This document shows, piece by piece, positions 35,256 through 47,435 of a stretch of DNA of 64,000 bases (its first letter is position 1; each line of letters starts with the position of its first letter). The notes beneath the pieces are model-generated. The model was not told the origin of the DNA. It did not search any database and saw nothing but the letters and a program-made list of their open reading frames with translations. The translations under genes were made by a program, and so were the position numbers. Source of the stretch: Ecdyonurus torrentis (lineage: Eukaryota > Arthropoda > Insecta > Ephemeroptera > Heptageniidae); NCBI GenBank assembly GCA_949318235.1, contig OX439136.1, positions 16,938,786 to 17,002,785 of the forward strand, written 5' to 3'.

Positions 35256-36153
35256 TTACTTAGATTTAGTTTTCTTAGCAGGAGAAGTTCCTCCGACTGA
35301 TTTACGTTTTCTATCAGCCTTCCTCTCTGCCATTGTCTTACGTAATCCCTTCATCTTGCGTGTCTGAATGGTACCGACATTCTGCTTGCCCAAATGTACC
35401 CTAGCGTGTTTTGTACCAAGTTTGTCAACACTGATGTTCTTCTTAGGACGAGATCTGCTCTCTTGGGGAGTTCTGAAAAATAAACATGGGAAAAATTATT
35501 ATACAAACATATTAATTTCTATAATGATTACACTGTAGTACAGTAAAGGTACTACACATTGCTTTGTTGTTGTTGCAATACATTAATATTTCATTTTAAA
35601 AGACTCAGAATAATCTATGTAGGGTCACATTAATTCTATTCCTTCTCCCCTCCTCCCATTATAGCAATATGCATAACGAGCCACTGTACTCAAAACCAAA
35701 TATCTCATGATCAATCATTAGATGGGACCGTCATACATACACCTTTTTGCAGCCTCAGAAACTGGGGAGAAAACTTATACACTAAAACTTTAAATTTTCT
35801 ATTGTATTATATTATTGTTGACATCATGAATTTCAGAAGGCCTACTGTACAATTTTTAAACTCCAGTTTGTGGGGCTAGTTTGTGTGTATGATTGTCCTA
35901 TCTCAGGATTAATCACTTTCATTTTTATTAAAATAGCCCAAGAAAATTAGTTATGGCAATGTCACTGTCAGAAGTTTACATAAAAATGAAATTGGACATC
36001 AATATGAAGAATATTTACCTGCAGGCAGAGCGCATAAGATCCTCAGAAGCAAATCTGGTACGTTTCAATACTAGATCCATGCTGGGTCCCATTTCAGCCA
36101 ACTCAACCCGAGGTAACTTTGTGCTTGATTTTTTCAGCAGTATTCTGTATAAC

Positions 36154-36199
<46 letters not shown>

Positions 36200-39132
36200 T
36201 ATTTGATATCTTACATAATTAATAAATAAAGATTAAATCGAAAACATATCAATAGTGAGAAAAATGGTGAAAGGGAGTTGTCAGTTGAGCTTTAGACGGG
36301 GGACCTTTTAATTAGAAAGAGTTATTTCCTTCCAGAACAAAACTGAATGCATACCATACAACAGCATTATATACCAAGACTATGAGCAGACCATCTTATA
36401 AAACATATGCCTACGTTAAGTTAATTATGGTAATTCTACTAGTTATCAGCATGCTTGCCGCAATTATCGGCAGTTGTTGACTGCTTTTTTATAATACATT
36501 CCACTCATTTGAGTTTTAAAAAATTTACACAAAAACGATTATTTAAGAATCTCTTTTGTGCTAAAATTTCAAAGCCCTAAAATTATTGGAAGGTATTTAA
36601 AAAAATATAACTAACAATTACTTCGGCAATTACTATATTAAAAAAAAAAAAAAAAAAGGATTGCAAGCATAATTGGTGGATAGCTTGCAATTGATTTTGG
36701 TGGCATGAGCAAAAACTCATAGCACACCAGTAACCTCATTTCTAGCCATGGACAATTATATGGGACTGAAGTTAGCAGAAGACTCCTATAATTAGTATTA
36801 TTTAATCCCTGTAAATTGTAGTTATCATATAATAATAATAAGAGACTTTACACTACAGTCATAGAGTGTAACATAGAACACTGGGTGCAACATTCAACAA
36901 CCAATCACAACCGCAGTTACATTTTTTGTCTATACCTTTATACACACAGGTATTTTGAAAGCTTGACGCACAGGTATGTTCAATATTACACCCCTTGACT
37001 GTACAGGCCTACTATAATGAACTTTACACAGGGCCACATTTTAAAAGAAAGAATATAATTTAATTCAGGTCTCACCTGTAACTTCTGATAAGAATATTTT
37101 CCTGTGTTGCAGTGAAAAGAAACGCATGTTCCAATCCTTGTAATCTGATGGCATCAATCACCTCTCCTCGGAACAAATCAATCAGAACATTCTTAACCTT
37201 GGCCAACTCTCCGTTCTCCCACAATTCTCCAACAAACAATAAACAAGGTTTTGTACCCAGAGGAATTGCATTCATTGAGGGGAACTCACTCATTCCCTTG
37301 TATTTTGTTACACACAGTTCTATCATGTCTAACAATTGACGATCAAATATTCGTCCTGAAACATAATAACTTTGATTAAGTATTTGAATTATTAGAGATT
37401 ATCAACGAAAATAAAAGGAAAACCAACAATCATTTCACCACATAGCTAGATGGTGATGGCACAGTTTGAACTGTAACTTTAAGATCTTCATCTATATAGC
37501 TACATTTTTTTTTATTATTTTTTTTAAGGAACCATATTTTAACTGAAATAGTTTCAATTTTCATTTAAAGGCGTAGAACATCTTGAACAAAAAAGTTGCA
37601 TAATATCCTAACAAACCTGAAAATCAATGTTGATTTGGCCGCAGTCATTTATTTCTAGTTTATTTTCCATTCACAAAATGACACTGGCGGTCACTGACGT
37701 CACAGCTTGCCCGGTTTGCACGCGCGTAAAACAAGCACGCTGTGACGTCAGTGACCGCCAGCGGCATTTTGTGAATGGAACATAAATTAGAAATAAATGA
37801 CTGCGGCCAAATCGACGTTGATTTTCAGGTTTGTTAGGATATTATGCAACTTTTTTGTTCAAGGTGTTCTACGCCTTTAAATCCGTTGTGTGAATGGATA
37901 AAAAAATAGCCTAATATGGTAATGATTAATACATGATAAGTTTTATTAATAACAATAAAGACTTTTTTTGTACAATAACCCCATATCATGGTTTTAGTTA
38001 AATCAAATGTTTGGCATGCTTGCATGAGTGGCCTTAATGGTGCACATATAGAAACTAAAATTGTCAGGAAATAATTCTAGACAATTTTATTTTGTATCTG
38101 TGTATCTTCTAATTTTAATTATTTTTTGACAGTTTGTATATCGATACGTATCCATATACCGATATGTATATCAATGCTTACCCGTCAAAGTGAACGAACT
38201 ATACTTTACAATTTTCACTCCAAAGGTATGATCTACATTTGGCAACTCTACGTGTTTTAACAGGAGTACTAGATGGATTAACTTGGAATTTCTAAAGTGT
38301 AGATCAGTCATTTTTAACAAAATTTGTGAAAAGAAGTTTTTTTTTAACTTCAGCGCGTAAGCATCGATATGAATTAAATATGCCATGTATGTATAATTAA
38401 AGTAAGAACAATGATTCTATCTATAAAGCTCACCTAATACAAGATTATTTGGTCTTTTCTTGGAGTTTGAAGCAAAGAAGAATAGAGAAGCATCAAGTTT
38501 CCTACAATTTGATTCAATCGGAGTTATGTTTTCAAATGGAACAACATCATTTTTCTTGCCCATCATCTGTGCGTGTGGTTTCTTCAACTTGTACTGTTAC
38601 ACAAAATAAATATAAATATACATAAGTATTGCACATTGGCAATAAGGTACCATCAATAAAGTATGTTTTATACACGTTTCTCTGGCCCATAATTGCCAAA
38701 ATCACACATAATATGAGTGTATGATTATGCTTTTACATTTAACATAATATGTACTGTACCCAGCCCATATGACCCAGACTGTACCTATGTATTATGTATG
38801 TATGTACTTATTGTGCATGATACCAGTAGAATTTAGAAACATGATACATACATTACATATTTATGCATTATGTACACATGCCTTGTAAAAACGCAAATAC
38901 TTATATAGACTTACCAGGTCTTTAAAACAATCTCTCAGTTCTTCATTTACTTTTCTTCCATTCATAAACAAACTTAGTTTACAATTTTCTATAACTTTCG
39001 GTTCTCGATCTTGAAGAAATTTTTTGCCCTTTCTTGTGGTCGGTTTTCTGAAAAAATTATAACATTTAAATATATTTTTACACTTATTTTCAATAAAGAA
39101 ATAACTTACACAATTCTCTGGATAGCTGGCAT
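35256..39132 (-). CDS. RPF2: Ribosome production factor 2, Brix-domain protein
   Basis: Six minus-strand exons: 39132-39110, 39047-38915, 38593-38434, 37355-37076, 36144-36019 and 35472-35256. They total 939 nt and encode 312 residues in continuous phase. The protein opens MPAIQRIVKPTTRKGKKFL, carries KKRPNNLVLGRIFDRQLLDM and DLVLKRTRFASEDLMR, and ends in a Lys-rich tail (RKMKGLRKTMAERKADRKRK). These are hallmarks of RPF2, whose usual length is just over 300 residues. The Brix domain covers roughly residues 27-230. RPF2 works with RRS1 in the nucleolus to bring 5S rRNA, RPL5 and RPL11 into pre-60S particles. An NRF1-like site lies about 200 bp upstream. Introns 3 and 4 contain MITE insertions. 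All splice sites are GT-AG. Its start is about 680 bp from the end of the upstream acetyltransferase on the same strand. Confidence 0.95.
36852..37004. mobile_element. Inverted-repeat element in RPF2 intron 4
   Basis: The left end CTACAGTCATAGAGTGTAAC and the right end ATTACACCCCTTGACTGTAC are imperfect complements about 150 bp apart. Non-coding. Confidence 0.6.
37569..37876. mobile_element. TTAA-type MITE, family A copy 3 (RPF2 intron 3)
   Basis: Perfect TTAA flanks at 37565-37568 and 37877-37880. Ends AGGCGTAGAACATC and GTGTTCTACGCCT. It belongs to the subtype with GGCGGTCACTGACGTCA in each arm, shared with the copy at 50178. Confidence 0.85.
38187..38352. mobile_element. Inverted-repeat element, family G copy 2 (RPF2 intron 3)
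   Basis: Shares AGTGAACGAACTATACTTTA, ACTCTACGTGTTTTA, CTTGGAATTT and GTGTAGATCAGTCATTTT with 28548-28712, in the same order. The ends are inverted but diverged. Confidence 0.65.
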
Positions 39133-39331
39133 ATTGGTCAAATTATTTAAAACACAGTAATTATTAAATTTTATAACAACACTTTTATGACGAGATACGT
39201 AATGTTTTGACAACGTGCACCTCGTACCTCGTGTTTTTTTTTGCTACGTTTCCGATAGTTCGGGTATTGTGGTATTTGTAGTTCGTCTACGTTCGTGTAT
39301 TTACGTTTATATAAATCCCGTAAAAATATAG

Positions 39332-39343
39332 TACGCATGCGCA
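39332..39343 (-). promoter_or_regulatory. NRF1-like site in the RPF2 promoter
   Basis: TACGCATGCGCA is a close match to the palindromic NRF1 consensus (YGCGCAYGCGCR), about 200 bp upstream of the RPF2 ATG in otherwise AT-rich DNA. NRF1 sites are common in promoters of growth and ribosome biogenesis genes in animals. The surrounding 39180-39350 is richer in CpG than its neighbours. Confidence 0.5.
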
Positions 39344-39679
39344 CTGAAATTAAATGCATACGTGAAGTTTAAAAAAAAAATATTTAATTTTAAAGTAAAA
39401 TAATTATAAACTTTTATTAATACAATTAAAAAGATAAAATTTATGAAAAGAAAATGCTAAATCTTCTCTCTTTTTTATTATTTATATTTTTAAAACTTTA
39501 GGTTTATGTTTTCCCGCAGATAAAACAAGTTAGCCCCTATAACTCTGCTGTGATGCAACCGGTGCAACACACTTGCTTAACAAGTTGCCTACTTTGCAGG
39601 CACTTTAAAAGATTTTTTAAGGCGGAGCGGAGAGGTAAGAGTATTTATGAAAATAAATTACATCTATTAACTCAATAAT

Positions 39680-39685
39680 TTTATT
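39680..39685 (-). terminator. Candidate polyadenylation signal, acetyltransferase copy 1
   Basis: Minus-strand AATAAA about 125 bp after the stop codon of the copy 1 gene. It is plausible by distance only; AATAAA is common in DNA this AT-rich. Confidence 0.35.
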
Positions 39686-39807
39686 GAAATAAAAAAATGT
39701 CAATAATACAATAAAAAATTAAATATACTTTACTTTAATATAATAAGAAAGGAAAGAAAATGCAAATAATAAAGTATCCTTATGGAATCTATATATCTAT
39801 ATGTACG

Positions 39808-40155
39808 TTAAATTTTATTTTGTAAAGAAACACTTGTAAGCACGTCTCTCATGTCATCAAATGATTGTGCCAGAGCTTCAATAAATTTCATTGTTGACGT
39901 TTCTTTGCAACTTTTGAAACACGTAGATGAAATCATGAGTTGTTCTGGATGTAAGTTATAGCAGTTGCCATAGCCATCTGGTACAACTGGTCCAAAGTAA
40001 AAGTAGCAAGGAGCCTTTATTGTAACCTATAAGAAACAAAAGCAGTATAGATCTTTTATTTTTTATTATTTTTTATTCTTTGTGCTTGAAACAACTGTTG
40101 AAGTGTCTAGCATAAAAAAAAGTGTTTTGAAATGCTGTGTAGTAATTAAATTAGT

Positions 40156-40186
<31 letters not shown>

Positions 40187-43100
40187 CATGATAATTGGCT
40201 AATGCATTATACGGCGGTAAATTATATTTATTTTATTACCTAGATATTAAAGAGGCCTAAGAGGAATTTAATAAGTTTTATTTTTTATTTTAAAGCATCA
40301 TATTTGTTTCGTCTATTTTTTATTTTTTTCTTAATAAATATACCAATTTCTCATTTTTTTATTGCACTTACGCGTTTTAGTAAATAAAAATAAATTTATT
40401 AATCAATCGCTATTAAAAAAAAATGTTAGCATACCTGACTAGTTGATAGCCGCATATAAGTACTTCTAACAAAGGCTGGATCTTTGAAGATTTTTGGTTC
40501 CTCCATACCATGTTGTGAGGCCATCAGACGTAGTCCCAGCAAATGACGATCCACACCTTGACCTTCCACTGCCTACAAAAATATGATATTTTATATTTAC
40601 ATCAATTTTAAAATTTTATAAATGTATAGTTCTATTAATTCTTACATATTTAACGTATTCCTTGTGAGATTGCATTGCTTCACGAAGTGACGTAACTTTT
40701 TCAATGTTAGTAGCTGATGGATTGAGCATAGTTCTTGCAAAATTCACGGACTCTATGGAACATGTCCGGATTGTCTCGGTGCGACCGTCATAAAATAAAC
40801 GTGTTGATGCAGCTTCATATTGGGCAGTAGGTACTTTGTGTAGCCTGAAAAATAGTTTTAATTTTGAAATATTTTTTATTTTATTTCAATCAACTAAAAT
40901 AAAAAAAAAATCCTTCCTTTTTGTATTTATATATTATATATATTATTATGTTTGTATTATTTATTTTATTATTATTTTAGATTTTTACCTGTTAAATGTA
41001 AGTTGCAGAGCCATTTGCACGTAACTATCTGGACTACATTTTTGGGACTTGATGAAATTTGTTCCATATTTTGTGTACGTTAGTAAATTCACCTCAAAAT
41101 CGTCTACTAATCTGAAAAATATGAATTTCAGACCATCATTTAATATACATACTTTTTAAATAGAAAAATATATTATATCAAAATAAAGTTAGAAATTGTA
41201 ATTAAGCTTGCGAAATTTAAATAAGTCATTTTTGCAATATTTTCAGAAAAATAATATATATTATATATAATATATAATATTATATAAAAGTTAAATAATT
41301 ACATTTTTAATTAATAATAATAAATTGATAGAAAATAATACATATTTTTTTGTTTTGTATGATCAAATAATGATCAAACAATTAATTAAAATGAACTGTG
41401 CCAGTTTTTAATTTAAAGAGTCATTATTTAAAATACAGCCATTTCAAAGATCACTTAATAATTGCAATGTACAATACACTAGTTTTACCTATCCATGTTC
41501 ACTTTTGCCTCCTCTATTGCTTTTTCAACCTCACTGGAGATGTGAAAATTAAGCATCTTTGGTTTTTGGAACTTGAACGATGCAGCAGGTTCTATATCAT
41601 TGCTACCACTAAATTTATTGCTGTAAAAAATAGAAGAAATTAAATCATTGAAATAACATTTTGTAACATTTTTTTTTAAGTGCATACAAAACTTACTAAT
41701 ATTCTTCCATGCTATCTAATAAAATTGCAATTGGGTAACCATCACCAACACTGTGTTCAAATGGAAGACCTACTTCTCCATCAGCTCCAATTACAAGCTA
41801 AAAATATAATTTAACTTAAGAATTAAATAAAATACTTAACATCGGGAAAATATTTTTATTAAATATAAATGTTATATTTGCACGTCTTTTCAATTCGAAT
41901 AAAATAAAAATCCAAAATTAATAATTATATATTCTTAAATTGCCAGTAGTACTATAGTTTTCTATCGTTGCAATGGTGCATCATAAGAAATTACATTTTC
42001 TCTCATTTATATATTAAAATAAGTAAATTTTATATATATTATTTTATACCTGCATAGCTTTGTCTGCCCATCTATTACCAGAGTTGCTTTTTGACCCACC
42101 TCCGTGCATCATTTTGTATGCAGAAGCTGTCATGTGGTCACGAGCAGACATTTCTACCGCGCTAGGTGGATGACCATCCAGGCAAATCAAGAAGAGAGAG
42201 TCACGAATTGCATCTAGAGAAGCGCAATTCAAAACATCTGAAAATAAATATTCATTTTAAAACATAGAATTTCTTAATTATAGTAACTAAAATAAGCATT
42301 TGAGCAGCGTTTTCCTGCAAAATTTATGTTATTTAATATAAAAATTATAATACCTTTCCTGAGTGTAGTGTAAGTTTTGTACCAGTCATCTCGATTGTTA
42401 GATGTAAGAATACCAACAGGTGGGCTGACAATTTGAGGTGACTGCGTTACTACGTCTTGTAGTTGCAACAAGATTTGATTTTGGTTTAAAACTTTACCAT
42501 TTTCATCATACACAGCAACTGAGAAAAACTAATTTAAAATAAATCAATTAAATTATTAAATTTTACTTCAAACCGGATAACATAACTCTAAATAAAATAA
42601 TATTTGTATATTATACAATTAAAGCGTAAATTAAAATCTAAAAGAAATTAATCTAAAAAAAAAAAAAGGACTCGAAAAATAAAATTGATTGATGTATTTT
42701 CACGTAAAAGTGATTTAAATTTACGTGTCATTATTGTAAACAGGCCTATTATTATTGTTATTTTTATTCTTACGTGAAAAGTTATATGAATTTACGTGTC
42801 ATTGTGAATACGCCTTTATTCTTTTTCTTACTTGATAGTTATGAACGACAGTGATATAATTCGTATGGTTGTCATAACTCATGAAATTATTCTTATCAAC
42901 TTTATCTCCAGGTATTCTACATGCACCAAATAATTTGTAATATTGTGACATATCTAGAGGACGTTTTCCCATTTTGTCCACTGGGTAGTTAGGGCTGTTC
43001 ATAAAACAAAAACATTTTGTAGCATGTGAGGATGATGATGATTACTATGATTAGTAATTGGGGGGAAATAATGTCATTTTATATACTCGACTCAAAAAGC

Positions 43101-44687
43101 CTCAGTCGATTTAAATCGGGCATGCCTAAAGTATCGACCATTGTCACATTTGAGGAGAAGGGGGGCGGCTGGGCGATACCATAAAAGGTCGAACGGCAGG
43201 TAACTCAGGTTTTTTGAGTCGAGTATATGTTGTGTTTCAAAATATTTAATAAAATAATGTGAATTAACTTTAAATTTCATTACAAAAGTTACAGACTCAA
43301 CACAGTATTTTTTTTATACTGAATCCGTAACATAAAAAAGCTTTAATATCGCTTTAATCTTTAATCGTGTCACTCATTAATTATAATTAATACCTGTATA
43401 ATTTGGACTTAAAATTAAGTATTCCTGCTATTACAGCCGCTGCAACTTGTAATTGATCTGCTTTGCTTTTTACATTACGAATAGGATGAGACATTCCAGT
43501 ACTGCTGAAAATAGTCAGAGGAGAACGGAATCCCAAGTACGCGTAATTAAGCCATAATTCTTTTATCTGAAATTTTAAACCACGCATGAAATATTTTATT
43601 ATTATTCCTTTATTGGTATATAATTAGATATGATGACTTGAATTATGAAATATATGTCATCTTTGCTTATTTATCAGAATGTTTAATGCATTTATTATAA
43701 CGAAAAACGATTTTGATTACGGAAAAAACAGAAACAACAAACAGTTATATCGGGATATTAATCATGTAAATTACGATTAAAATGTAAAATTTTATTTATC
43801 TATAAATTAACCTAAGTTTTTAGTTTGCAACAGTGAGATTTTATCATATTTAAGTTAATAGGAATAAAATTCTCATCTTTTATATTTGCTACGAACTATA
43901 TAACACATTGGAATTGCTAAATATAATTGATGTAGAGTGGCTCATTAAGTGTAATATATGCTACACTGCATCTATTGAATAAGGAAAATTATACTATATA
44001 TGTGACAAGGTAATAAGAGATAAGGATTATTTTGCTTCTTACCCAGTTTTTATGATTCGCTGCTCTTTCATATAACATTTTTTGCAGTTTTTCACCCACT
44101 CCCCCAGGACATGCAAATTCTTCAAATAATTTTTTAGAAACTTTTAATTCTTCTTCAGTTAGAAATGGTCTTGAAGATCTAAAGAAATAAAATTAATATA
44201 GTACGTAAATTATTAAAAATTATTGTTTTTTTTTTAAATGAGAGAAATTACACTTGCGAGAGTAACGAAAATCAAAGTTGTTAAAATTAAAAAATATATA
44301 AATAAATATATAAATAATATATAGAATCGGTAAAGGTCTAGCCGAGGCCCCGGTATCCCGGGGGCCTCGGTCTAGCTGTTTACTCGATGAAATTAAATTA
44401 ACGGTATCATATTTTTAAGGTTAGCTATTTTTAAAATATTTTCCGAAAGAAAGGGAAGAAGAAAGTACAATCTTTTGGTATACAACTACATATGTCGGCA
44501 TCAGTTTTATTGGTCCGAGTGAACAGATCTCAAAAGCTAATATCAATGCAATGAATATTTTTATTATTCTTATTTATATAAATATTACACAGTACACAAA
44601 AACTATACTTTACCTCAAAAATCGATCCAATGTTTGATTAAGTGGAGGTATTGGTAATTTTAAAAGTTCTTGGTTTGGAATCGCCAT
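39808..44687 (-). CDS. CRAT: Carnitine O-acetyltransferase, copy 1
   Basis: Twelve minus-strand exons: 44687-44614, 44178-44043, 43566-43394, 42994-42832, 42528-42354, 42237-42050, 41797-41697, 41620-41489, 41111-40989, 40844-40646, 40572-40435 and 40026-39808. They encode 606 residues. The protein carries family signature 1 near the N-terminus (LPIPPLNQTLDRFL), HGGGSKSNSGNRW, the catalytic-His motif FEHSVGDG (His318), GRTETIR, RHLLGLRLMASQHG, RLSTSQ and FGPVVPDGYG. These enzymes move short acyl groups between CoA and carnitine. Phe543 occupies the place of the bulky residue (Met in mammalian CRAT, Gly in CROT) that limits acyl length, so short-chain use is likely. The first CoA-phosphate Lys of the YGKnFIK motif is Thr398 here; the second is kept (Lys402). 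It starts directly at signature 1 with no mitochondrial presequence, and the C-terminus (LQNKI) is not a peroxisomal signal. Choline acetyltransferase is a less likely alternative. Confidence 0.93.
43081..43230. mobile_element. Inverted-repeat element in acetyltransferase copy 1, intron 3
   Basis: ATATACTCGACTCAAAAAGC at the left and TTTTTTGAGTCGAGTATAT at the right are complementary apart from one extra base. The interior is GC-richer (GGGGGGCGGCTGGGCGATAC). About 150 bp. The minus-strand open frame crossing it is not a gene. Confidence 0.8.
44337..44376. repeat. GC-rich hairpin in acetyltransferase copy 1, intron 1
   Basis: TCTAGCCGAGGCCCC and GGGGGCCTCGGTCTAGC form a near-perfect stem with one bulge and a loop of about 8 bases. 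It is strikingly GC-rich inside very AT-rich intron DNA. No known element is recognised. Confidence 0.7.
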
Positions 44688-47435
44688 TTTTTTTTCTGTA
44701 TTTTAAGTATTCTTCATCCAGCAAAAAAATTTATACTTTTTAAGAAAATTTTGGATATTATCTTTAGTAGTTATCATTCAGACGCGATAAAAAAGTGTGT
44801 TGAACTGCATTTTTATCAGCATACCAAACTTCGTTGATAATAAAAATTTTGAATTATGCTAATGATGATAGTATCAATTCGCTCTCAATTGCTAAAATAC
44901 AAGAGAGAGAGTGAGAAAGAGGGTTCTTTACCAACAAACATTGCTCTTTACTGATAAGAAATAACGTCTGGATTACAAGTTGTATACATTTTTGATAACG
45001 AATAAAAGTTCAACGTAAAGCCTGTTATAAGTTGATTGATAAGTATAGGGGAAGCCGGGGCAATATGAGACCTCCGGGTACATTTGATACGCATAGTCTT
45101 TTTATATAATAAGTTTTACTTCAATGATAATGAGACACTTTTTTCGGGGTTATGTTACGTTCAATCAAATTCGTCTTTTTTTTTTTTTTTTTTTTTTTTT
45201 TTTCAATCTCTTTATTTTTTTAATTATCTAATTTTTGTGTAAATAATAAAATGGAAAATTTAATGAAAACAAGGCACTGACAATAAATTAAATTTTGGCT
45301 GAGAAAAAAGTACCCCACTGCATGTACCTCTTTATATAAAGATTATTAAGGTAAATAAATATTTAAGACATGATAATCTTTTTTTGCACGTGTGTACTCT
45401 GTACCAAATGGCAATCTAAATCTTGCAATACATTATAGGCTTATAGAAAAATCGTAAAAATTGCAATATTGCCATATAGATTACACAGGCTACACAGGGT
45501 ACATATTAAGAATATTTAATATATTTAATTGCTATTTTATTTTCTTAAATTGTTTTAAAATGAATTTTTGTTGCTATTTTTTACTTCAACCTGTATAAAA
45601 ATTAATTATAAAAAAACAACAATATAAACTGTTATGAATAAAAGAATATTGACAAAAGTAGTAACATATTAAATGCTGAACTTATTTTTATTTTTATTCC
45701 TTTGTTTTAAATATTTTATATTCATTATTGCAATACTTATTTTTTTTTTTCGTTTTTTTACTTATCAATAAATAATATATAACAATTTATTTCCACTGAA
45801 TATTTTTTCCATGTTGAAAAAAAATGTATGGGATAATTTTATACTTTACAGTACTGGAAAATGTAAATTTTACTCGAACAAAGTTTTTGATTCTTAATGT
45901 TATACAAATTAAATATTTTACCTTTTTTTATAGTAAAAGCAGCATTTTCTTTTTATGTGATACGCATTAAAAAAATGTTGTCATTTTTTTTTTTTTTTTT
46001 TTTTTTTTTTACATAATTAATTTTGATTGTAAACAACGATAAGCACTATGTTGTAATTTTCATTAATTATATATTTTTTCCTTCACAATTTTGTTTCATA
46101 ATTTGTCTATGTCAATAATCAATAATAATCACGTGATTACAGGAAAAGATAACATCTTATAGGATGATCAGTTCAAAGATCAGGTTCTCGATAGTTTACT
46201 TTGATAAGCGATATTTTTTTGTGATAATAAAATCTTAAATATATATATTTTTTTACATCATATTGGTATAAACTATATATGTTTTTTTATCATTTCTTCT
46301 AAACACAGGTGAGTCAATTACGCAAAAATACAATAATAATAATAATAATAATATATGGTGTTTATTTGAATATATTAATAATACATGGCTATAAGAGGCT
46401 TTAAAAGGTATCCCTTACAAGACTCAAAAAATTGATTCATCTCATCATCGGTGTATTCATATACATTATACATGATATTAATAACATATATATTAATATA
46501 TACACAAAAAGGCTGATCATAGTTAGTATGATAAATATGTATATACAGTACATTTCATTCTTATAAGTAGAGTACACATATAGGTCCATAAATAAATTTA
46601 CATAAAGACGTTGTTGCGAACAATATGTGTATCTCGTATTTTGTCACGCTCGGCAAATGTGTATCTCGTTATTTGTCTGTTTAAGCAAAATGTGTAACTC
46701 GGTTTTTGTCACGCTAAGCAATATGTGTAAGTCGAGCGCCATCTCCATAACGTTCAGGAACGACTTACACATTTTGCTTAGCGTGACAAAAAACGAGTTA
46801 CACATTTTGCTTAAACAGACAAATAACGAGATAGACATTTTGCTTAGCGTGACAAAATACGAGATACACGTATTGTTCGCAACAACGTCTATATATTCTA
46901 AATCGTATAATAGTGTTTACAACATAATTTTTTCTTACAGTAATTAAATTATGGCTATAGAATGAAAGCTAGCTATATATTTTGATAAAAAACTTATATT
47001 ATATAGTACTATTTTTATATTATTAGATTATTGAATTAATCATAATTTGTATGCATCAGTCTTATAAAGAAGCATAATACCACTACGTATAATTATTATT
47101 ATTAGTAGCATTGTTGAATTGAAACTCCTATAAGTTGGCTACCATTAAGTCGTTTATTTTACTATTTAAAACTTATTGAAACTAGAATTTTTTGTAAATA
47201 AATTTTATATAAATATTAGTTGAATAAACTTTTTTTTTTTTTTTTTTTTTTTTAATAATTAGATTTGATTTTATAGCGTTATGTATCACATTTCCAGTAA
47301 AAATGTTGAGAGCTGATTGGATTTAAGAGCATTTTTCTAATTTATGTTATTATTATTTTATAAATGATATGTTCATTAAATTTTTTTTTTTTACCATTAT
47401 TTAGCAAAACAAGTTTTGAAGTATTACATAGAAAA
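44688..47435. other. Divergent intergenic region between acetyltransferases 1 and 2
   Basis: It holds the promoters of copy 1 (minus) and copy 2 (plus), 2.75 kb apart head-to-head. It contains poly(T) tracts (45178-45203, 45987-46010), an (AAT)n patch near 46331, a large palindrome (46608-46888), and near 45049 a GGGGAAGCCGGGGCAATATG text resembling ends of a common invertebrate repeat. No core promoter element could be fixed. Confidence 0.5.
46608..46888. repeat. 281-bp near-perfect palindrome, family H copy 2
   Basis: Each arm holds four direct repeats of 32-33 bp. The TGTGTA(A/T)(C/G)TCG motif starts at 46626, 46658, 46691 and 46723, and its complement recurs at the same period in the right arm. 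The centre is near 46748. The outer ends ACGTTGTTGCGAACAATA and TATTGTTCGCAACAACGT are complements. Long open frames exist on both strands only because the repeat is palindromic. Confidence 0.9.

Noticed and set aside
39808..44687. Choline acetyltransferase identity for copy 1
   Set aside because: The bulky residue before FGPVVPDGYG, the carnitine-site GRTETIR and overall match favour CRAT, though only a tree could settle it.
46608..46888. CRISPR-like regular repeats of 32-33 bp
   Set aside because: The genome is animal, the units are inverted in the second arm, spacers are not unique and there are no cas genes.
46627..46947. Similar open frames on both strands that look like a repetitive protein
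   Set aside because: They arise from the palindrome with 32-33 bp repeats at 46608-46888; both strands give the same text and there is no start context or splice support.
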